NCBI GenBank assembly: GCA_019410105.1
Contig: DXTB01000037.1
Span: 1-9,985, forward strand
Reading direction: 5' to 3'
Source of the DNA: Clostridiales bacterium
GTDB lineage: Bacteria > Bacillota_A > Clostridia > Oscillospirales > Oscillospiraceae
Length of the DNA stretch: 9,985 bases
Below, one piece after another: positions 6,601 through 9,985 of the stretch (position 1 is its first letter; every line of letters begins with the position of its first letter). The translations under genes and the position numbers were made by a program. Under the pieces are notes generated by a model. It was not told the origin of the DNA and ran no database searches. It saw only the letters and a program-made list of their open reading frames with translations.

Positions 6601-8560
6601 CGCGCTCTATAAGGCTGCGTGGGCCGATTGGGCAAACGTGCAGGACGTGCTTTCCGGGAACAAGTATGACGACATTCGAACGGAAATCAACAGCCGCCGC
6701 CGTATTTTCCGAACCGCCCCTCTGGAGGCGGGCCGCAAGATAAACTCCTGGGCCCTGGAGGCGGAGGACGCCATTTTCAAGCGTATCACCTACGCCGACG
6801 CTTTGGCCGGCTATCTCCAATCCAACGGCGTGACAGCGGAGCAGATGCGGAACAACACGGTGGACGCGCAGATTCTCAGCCGGGCGCGGGACTACGCGGG
6901 GCGGGAGGCACTGAAGGCCACCTATCAGGATCGGAATATGGTATCGGATAAGGTGGTGCAGATCGCCCGCGACCTAGGGCCCGCCGGTGAGGCCGTCCTG
7001 CCCTTCAAGCGCACCCCGGCCAATATCCTGGTGCGGGGCATGGAGTACAGCCCGGCCGGGCTGGCAAAGGCCCTGACCTACGATCTGATACAGGTAAAGC
7101 GCGGCAGGATGACGGGAGCGGAGGCCATCGACCACATCGCCTCCGGACTCACCGGCTCGGGGCTCATGGCGCTGGGCGCGTACCTGTTCGCCCAGGGGAT
7201 TGTCACCAGCGGCGGCGGGGACGACGAGGGGCAGGACGCCATCAACGACCTGACGGGCGTACAGAATTACGCGCTGAACCTGCCCGGCGGCGGGAATGTC
7301 ACGCTGGACTGGCTGGCCCCGGAGGCCCTGCCCTTCTTCATGGGCGTGGAGCTGATGGACTCCATGGGACAGGGGGGAAACACGGCGGAGGGCATTTCCA
7401 CCGCCCTGAAGTCCATCTCCGACCCCATGCTGGAGCTGTCCATGCTCCAGTCCCTCAACGATGTAATTGACAGTGTTTCCTTCTCGGAGAACAAGCTGGG
7501 GGCGTTGGTCTCCTCCGCGCTGGTCAGCTACTTCACGCAGCCAATCCCCACCTTTGGCGGACAGATTGAGCGCTCCGCCGAGGACGTGCGCATGACCACC
7601 TACACCGACAAGAACCTGCGGCTGCCCACCGATATCCAGTACGCCATCGGGCGGGCCAGCGCCCGGATTCCAGGCTGGGACTACCAGCAAGTGCCCTATA
7701 TCGACGCATGGGGGAGAGAGGAGAAGAGCGGGACGCTGCCCATGCGGGCGATGGACAACTTCCTGAATCCGGCCTATACCTCTAGTATGCAGGTGACGGA
7801 CGTAGACAAAGAGATTCAACGGCTCTACAACCAGACCGGAGACGGCGGCGTGGTGCCGGATCGGCCGCAGAAGTACATCACGGTGGACGGCGAGCGGGTG
7901 GATCTGACCGGGGAGCAATATGTGGAATATGCCACGAAGCGAGGGCAGACACAGTTTAAGCTTCTGGAGGAATTGCTGGACAGCAGCCTGTACCGAAGCC
8001 TTGGAGACGAGGAGAAGACCCAGGCGGTGAGCAGCGTGTATAACTACGCCGATATGCTAGGGAAGGCTGCGGTCAGTGATTATCAGCCGGAAGATTGGGT
8101 AGCGGAGGCCCAGAACGCAAAGAAAGAATTTGGCATTTCGACATCGGAATATCTTCTGCTGCGTGGGCAGTATGGGGGCTCTCTCCTCAGCGGAAAGAAG
8201 GTGCGGGAGGCATATCAGGCCGGTATGCCGGCACAGGACTATCTGCACTGGGCCGTCCAGGAAAAGGATACGGACGGAAGTGGAAGGACGAACCAGGCTG
8301 AGACCATCGCCGCCATTGAAACCAGTGGCTTGAGCCAGGAGGAAAAGGATGTGCTCTATGCCGTGGAACAGGTATCGGATGCAGGGCGCCGGAAATGGGA
8401 GCGGGCACGAGACTGGGGCCTGAGTGTTGAGGACTACCAACGATATTATGCTATCTATTCCGGAGACGGAAAGAAGGAGGAAAAGCTGACAGCATTGCAA
8501 AGGGCCGGTATGACTGCGGCCCAGGCAAACTATTTCTGGAGCCTTATGAGCAAGAATTAG
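3698..8560 (+). CDS. Giant polyvalent-type phage protein with embedded MuF-C-like domain and EF-hand loop
   Basis: This 1620-aa protein starts at ATG 3698 after GAGGTG (3687-3692). Residues 1-90 are Ser/Thr/Pro/Lys-rich and disordered. Residues 100-350 are Gly/Ala-rich helices, several amphipathic or weakly membrane-like (around 109-140 and 248-277). Residues 448-625 match the phage MuF C-terminal (MuF-C) pattern: G-x-TPSILAEYGAP, MRQSVARKI, KHNLGLSALKNLPYQLADPI, then ILTEW-type and DGKPVIIPIHL strands; this part is AT-rich. Residues 640-680 are a linker. Residues 700-1130 are helical and include FNPRTHIRNVVGN (917-929) and PFKRTPANILVRG (1102-1114), motifs I associate with large polyvalent proteins of Firmicutes phages and mobile elements. 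One hydrophobic segment lies near 1150-1175. D1524-E1535 is a 12-residue EF-hand loop. Polyvalent proteins are thought to be packaged and delivered with the DNA, so an ejected virion protein acting early in the new host is plausible. No tape-measure or polymerase motif was found. The function is unproven. Confidence 0.75.
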   Translation: MAKLSELQSKVTGSAINVDPLGKKRPTTQTVFNTLQQSVSQSAAPSPRISKTTAPSSLPESKGKKVTLPTVKQKTNPLTTPAKSGFFEGLSILPSSADELISPYAWGRAGTALLGAAEGVADFIGSGFYKGVQGISSLGGLAPNPVSEWAGRNADAFLDNSITQDLEQKLAEKYNPSQGAQNVTGIGQAIVQMLPGIGASKVVSAAGKGLNAAQALSRGENVGRALFGIQAAGNAASQAKAEGADTGRALAFGAASGALETAIEGIAGGIPGLGGGKVGKIAEAVKASPLVSRALDIAGEGGEEALSTVLTPYLQRAIYDPDAPNATPEEIAQSAIMGAVAAGVLQGGLELPGAISNAASDIRTTRRAIGSNEDITQRATANIQAGQNMARYSSGNPLAVTLPTVEEAKSGLFLPGSPAYQQADNRMPGEQVIRAELPGAGQKNADVEPLVSIDNIRRYQSAIDGVFMGTLPTGADIVLGQTPSILAEYGAPALDLHMRQSVARKIAYPSGYMGGKHNLGLSALKNLPYQLADPIAIIENPQSNSRGLASKIVLTEWNDLDGKPVIIPIHLNAQGAIDVQNDVASAFGADYIQRIIGNNGENVLYTKNNEDIYQLLSKGRPVPQAMADDVLARNSIPPAGQDVNLQQGDRGETQDTPREGPGPAFETGPESSVGAARKGFDPWSEFQGTKSEFFPEGANAARPVDVPTTDPQGRPIRKTASTSMGAKAIPDEAVGDIQNMVLRGELSYDRVSDRASIDRAVKTIEMKGYQRALEEFSTQVRKGLVSKDIATLGQQLLVNAANAGDGKATAELLSLYAQMETTAGQAVQAASILRKLAPSDQLYAAQRMVIELEKAIQKNYKDLEITIDPALIEEFNQQTDQTGRDAVLDKIKDNVAAQVPATWQDKWNAWRYMAMLFNPRTHIRNVVGNVGFQPLRWTKDRVAATIEAGVSKVSGGRLGRTKSFAANPALYKAAWADWANVQDVLSGNKYDDIRTEINSRRRIFRTAPLEAGRKINSWALEAEDAIFKRITYADALAGYLQSNGVTAEQMRNNTVDAQILSRARDYAGREALKATYQDRNMVSDKVVQIARDLGPAGEAVLPFKRTPANILVRGMEYSPAGLAKALTYDLIQVKRGRMTGAEAIDHIASGLTGSGLMALGAYLFAQGIVTSGGGDDEGQDAINDLTGVQNYALNLPGGGNVTLDWLAPEALPFFMGVELMDSMGQGGNTAEGISTALKSISDPMLELSMLQSLNDVIDSVSFSENKLGALVSSALVSYFTQPIPTFGGQIERSAEDVRMTTYTDKNLRLPTDIQYAIGRASARIPGWDYQQVPYIDAWGREEKSGTLPMRAMDNFLNPAYTSSMQVTDVDKEIQRLYNQTGDGGVVPDRPQKYITVDGERVDLTGEQYVEYATKRGQTQFKLLEELLDSSLYRSLGDEEKTQAVSSVYNYADMLGKAAVSDYQPEDWVAEAQNAKKEFGISTSEYLLLRGQYGGSLLSGKKVREAYQAGMPAQDYLHWAVQEKDTDGSGRTNQAETIAAIETSGLSQEEKDVLYAVEQVSDAGRRKWERARDWGLSVEDYQRYYAIYSGDGKKEEKLTALQRAGMTAAQANYFWSLMSKN
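5041..5620 (+). other. AT-rich island coding for the MuF-C-like module
   Basis: Within a gene that is otherwise strongly GC-rich, this stretch falls to 26 of 60 G+C at 5281-5340 and 20 of 60 at 5461-5520, against 44 of 60 at 5821-5880. Codon use shifts as well, with many AAT, ATT, AAA and TAT codons that are rare on either side. The limits agree with those of the MuF-C-like domain (residues about 448-625), which suggests that this domain was acquired separately. No flanking repeat or insertion sequence end is visible. Confidence 0.7.
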
Positions 8561-8577
8561 AAAGGAAGGTACTTACC

Positions 8578-8763
8578 ATGAAAGAACGACTGTCCAGACT
8601 GCTGACCGTGAAGTCCATCGTCACCCTTATTCTGACGGTGGTATTTGCTTATCTTTCCGCCAGTGGGATGGTGGGCATCGACCAGTTCCTTACCGTGTTC
8701 ACCGTTATCATTGCGTTCTACTTCGGAACACAGGCCGAGCGGGCACAGGGGAAGGGGGCGTGA
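8578..8763 (+). CDS. Two-helix holin-like membrane protein
   Basis: This 61-aa protein starts at ATG 8578, eight bases after the SD AAGGAAGG (8562-8569). It has a short basic N-terminus (MKERLSRLL), a hydrophobic helix at about 11-29, a short turn (ASGMVGID), a second helix at about 34-50 and a charged tail (QAERAQGKGA). The layout is that of small phage holins of Clostridia, which gather in the cytoplasmic membrane and open it so that the lysin can reach the wall. It lies three bases before the XhlA-like gene, and such pairs are common in phage lysis modules. The lysin is far upstream, beyond two virion genes. Its role as a holin is inferred from size, topology and neighbours. Confidence 0.75.
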   Translation: MKERLSRLLTVKSIVTLILTVVFAYLSASGMVGIDQFLTVFTVIIAFYFGTQAERAQGKGA

Positions 8764-8766
8764 CCG

Positions 8767-9078
8767 ATGTCGGAGCACGAGTGCAGCGGGACGGACTGCG
8801 CTTCCCTCGTCCGCATCAAGGCACTGGAGAGGACGCTGGAGGACGAGAAGAAGGAGCGCTCACGCTCTCACGAGAAGATCTACAACCGCCTTGGGGCCTT
8901 GGAGCGTGGTATGACGGCTGTTACCACCCAGTACAGCCAGATCATTGCACAGCTTGCCACCATGTCCGCTGATATAAACGCCCTGAAAGAGAAGCCGAAC
9001 AAGCGCTGGGAGACAGTGATCACGGCCATCATCACCGGAGTGGTTGGATTCCTCTTGGCCAGGCTTGGAATGGGGTAA
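8767..9078 (+). CDS. XhlA-like haemolysin/holin accessory protein
   Basis: This 103-aa protein starts at ATG 8767, three bases after the stop of the holin-like gene; a run of G (8754-8758) acts as a weak SD, so translational coupling is likely. Residues 1-12 hold a His and two Cys (HECSGTDC). Residues 15-76 form a long charged coiled coil (RIKALERTLEDEKKERSRS and onwards). Residues 82-100 are a single hydrophobic helix (TVITAIITGVVGFLLARLG) at the C-terminus. A coiled coil followed by one C-terminal membrane helix is the plan of the XhlA family, which in PBSX works with the holin XhlB and an amidase in lysis. The protein should sit in the cytoplasmic membrane with the coil in the cytoplasm. 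It is the last intact gene of the late operon. Confidence 0.75.
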   Translation: MSEHECSGTDCASLVRIKALERTLEDEKKERSRSHEKIYNRLGALERGMTAVTTQYSQIIAQLATMSADINALKEKPNKRWETVITAIITGVVGFLLARLGMG

Positions 9079-9231
9079 AGGCATGTCAATGGCCCGCGTG
9101 CGGTTCCAGGAGCGTTTCTGACCTCAGAAATGAAGCTGGCAATCCAGAAGGCGAACTGGGGCTGATAGCACGAGAAAATGGTGGATGATGTGGCCCACAT
9201 AAGGGTCATGCTCGACCAATACAGGCTATAA
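9079..9231 (+). pseudogene. Stop-interrupted short reading frame after the XhlA-like gene
   Basis: In the same frame as the preceding gene, the DNA after its TAA (9076-9078) reads HVNGPRAVPGAFLTSEMKL, continues AIQKANWG, meets TGA TAG at 9163-9168, and goes on as HEKMVDDVAHIRVMLDQYRL to TAA at 9229-9231. The last piece looks like an ordinary amphipathic helix. ATGs at 9130 and 9178 have no good SD. It may be the remains of a small gene or of a longer XhlA tail, or chance. I do not recognise a family. Confidence 0.3.
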
Positions 9232-9234
9232 AGA

Positions 9235-9262
9235 AAGCGCAGGGGTCAACGCCCCTGCGCTT
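9235..9262. terminator. Bidirectional rho-independent terminator between convergent operons
   Basis: AAGCGCAGGGG (9235-9245) and CCCCTGCGCTT (9252-9262) form a perfect 11-bp stem with a six-base loop. The plus strand continues CTTGTT, and the minus strand continues CTTTATAGCC after its own stem, so both sides have a T-rich though not pure T tract. The site separates the late operon from the minus-strand genes. The stop codon of the sigma-like gene (TGA, complement of 9246-9248) lies in the loop, so the stem on the minus-strand transcript overlaps that gene's 3' end. Confidence 0.82.
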
Positions 9263-9740
9263 CTTGTTCGGCTTCGACCTGTAGTTTTTGCCAGGCGGCC
9301 CGACTGATATTGTAGACGGTTTGACGAGAACACCCTAGCTTGGCGGCGATAACTGGCTTGGATTCTCCGCGCATCAGAGCCAGCAGCACCCTTCGCTCCC
9401 GGCTTCGGCGGGGGAACAATTTATAAACCAGAGCAAGAAAGTCCTGGTCCTCATAGGATTGGAGAGCTGCAATGTTCTCCTCGGATGGAATGTCCTCCTC
9501 CAACGAGTCATCCGGGTGTATCGAGCGTATGTAATCAATAATGTTGCAGCGGATGCAGCGGCGGGCCAGAGGCTCAAAGGGACGGTTTCCGTCCCACTTT
9601 TTGGTTGCTTCCCATAAACCGATCAGACCATTTTGTAGGGCGTCTTCGTCTTTAGCTGCCTCATTGGAGACAGAATAGGCCACGGAGCGTACCAGATAGC
9701 GATATTTGATAATAAGGGCCTCCTGCTCTGCACGGTTCAA
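9246..9740 (-). CDS. Small sigma-70-like transcription factor of the phage
   Basis: This 164-aa protein has sigma-70 layout. Residues 33-72 resemble region 2 (DALQNGLIGLWEATKKWDG, then CIRCNIIDYIRS), which binds core RNA polymerase and the -10 element. Residues 127-150 are a helix-turn-helix of region-4 type (KPVIAAKLGCSRQTVYNISRAAW). An acidic linker (DDSLEEDIPSEEN) joins them. The start is TTG at 9740, chosen because GAAGGAGGG (complement of 9748-9756) lies seven bases upstream and no ATG or GTG is better placed. The stop of the DUF551 gene lies between SD and start, so the two are probably coupled. Likely role: directing host polymerase to phage promoters, perhaps the late ones, as ArpU-like and other phage sigma-type regulators are thought to do. 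The target promoters are not visible here. A DNA-binding regulator that does not act as a true sigma factor is the alternative. Confidence 0.8.
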   Translation of the reverse strand: MNRAEQEALIIKYRYLVRSVAYSVSNEAAKDEDALQNGLIGLWEATKKWDGNRPFEPLARRCIRCNIIDYIRSIHPDDSLEEDIPSEENIAALQSYEDQDFLALVYKLFPRRSRERRVLLALMRGESKPVIAAKLGCSRQTVYNISRAAWQKLQVEAEQEAQGR

Positions 9741-9756
9741 GGGCTATCCCTCCTTC
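9738..9756 (-). promoter_or_regulatory. SD that fixes the TTG start of the sigma-like gene
   Basis: On the minus strand GAAGGAGGG is followed by ATAGCCC and then TTG. The SD is close to a full match to the 16S 3' end, and its spacing of seven bases is ideal. The TAG of the upstream gene (complement of 9744-9746) falls in the spacer. The rare start codon may limit the amount of the factor. Confidence 0.75.
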
Positions 9757-9929
9757 GGCGGGTCTGGGAGGGGCATCCAGTGGGTGATTTTACCCGCACT
9801 GGGCCCAATATCCGTCATCCATTCACCCCACAAAATCCAACCTACAGATGTTCCAATGCGCTCACAACGCACGATAACTCTCTGCTGTTCCTCCGGCAAC
9901 CTCTCCTTGACGCTGATCCACTCACTCAT
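9744..9929 (-). CDS. DUF551 family small phage protein
   Basis: This 61-aa protein carries both hallmarks of DUF551: the N-terminal WISVKERLPEE and the C-terminal ITHWMPLPDPPKE. The middle (GWILWGEWMTDIG) is shorter than in many members, but the domain is complete. The family is common in phages and prophages of Firmicutes and Proteobacteria; its function is unknown. ATG 9929 has a GGGGAGGG SD (complement of 9939-9946) nine bases upstream, and the first codons overlap the end of the gene before it. The sigma-like gene follows at once, so all three are probably one operon. Early or middle expression is likely, because the strand is opposite to the structural genes. Confidence 0.88.
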   Translation of the reverse strand: MSEWISVKERLPEEQQRVIVRCERIGTSVGWILWGEWMTDIGPSAGKITHWMPLPDPPKEG

Positions 9930-9985
9930 GCTGTCCGCCCTCCCCGTCGTGGATGGAGCCCTCCATATCCAAAAACTTCTGGCAC
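9922..9985 (-). CDS. C-terminal end of an upstream gene cut by the window edge
   Basis: One minus-strand frame entering from the edge reads CQKFLDMEGSIHDGEGGQHE and stops at TGA (complement of 9922-9924), overlapping the start of the DUF551 gene by eight bases. The overlap and the presence of the DUF551 SD inside this reading are typical of phage early operons. Only about 20 residues are seen and no family can be named. The two other frames are less protein-like. Confidence 0.4.
   Translation of the reverse strand, partial: CQKFLDMEGSIHDGEGGQHE

Noticed and set aside
6974..7918. Long open frame on the minus strand (314 codons) inside the giant protein gene
   Set aside because: It is a GC-rich shadow: composition is low-complexity (many Gly, His, Val, Arg), there is no SD, and it matches no family, while the plus strand clearly codes.
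1..9985. tRNA genes, CRISPR arrays, insertion sequences, attachment sites
   Set aside because: I saw no cloverleaf, no regularly spaced repeats, no transposase and no terminal inverted repeats; both gene-free gaps are shorter than 300 bases.

Overview
The window is the late end of a tailed phage or prophage from a fairly GC-rich gut-type Clostridia host, possibly Oscillospiraceae. This host assignment is an inference from three things: strong Shine-Dalgarno (SD) sites before nearly every gene, Firmicutes-type phage families (XkdX-like, Amidase_3 lysin, XhlA-like, DUF551), and 65-75% GC in most of the coding sequence I counted by hand. No integrase, attachment site or host gene is visible, so free phage and prophage cannot be told apart.

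Plus strand, 1-9078, is a compact late operon. It begins with the AT-rich tip of a tail fibre whose frame is broken near position 46. A 103-aa fibre-associated protein and a 49-aa XkdX-like protein follow. Next is a 449-aa lysin that joins a NAGPA-type phosphodiester glycosidase domain to a zinc amidase and a short SLH-like tail. After it come two probable virion proteins: a 505-aa Gln/Ala-rich coiled-coil protein and a 1620-aa polyvalent-type protein. A two-helix holin-like protein and an XhlA-like protein close the operon.

Positions 9079-9231 hold a readable frame interrupted by two adjacent stops. A bidirectional terminator at 9235-9262 follows. Beyond it a minus-strand operon converges on the late genes: an upstream gene cut by the window edge, a DUF551 protein and a small sigma-70-like factor that starts at TTG.

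The most interesting points are: (i) the lysin has an in-frame ATG with a near-perfect SD exactly at the module junction, predicting a separate 243-aa amidase isoform; (ii) the 1620-aa protein carries a MuF-C-like domain encoded by an AT-rich island in GC-rich DNA, suggesting an acquired effector or exchangeable module; (iii) a canonical EF-hand loop lies near the C-terminus of the same protein; (iv) the tail-fibre tip is AT-rich and frame-broken, as a swapped or switching receptor-binding module might be; (v) lysin and holin are about 6.4 kb apart, separated by two virion-type genes.
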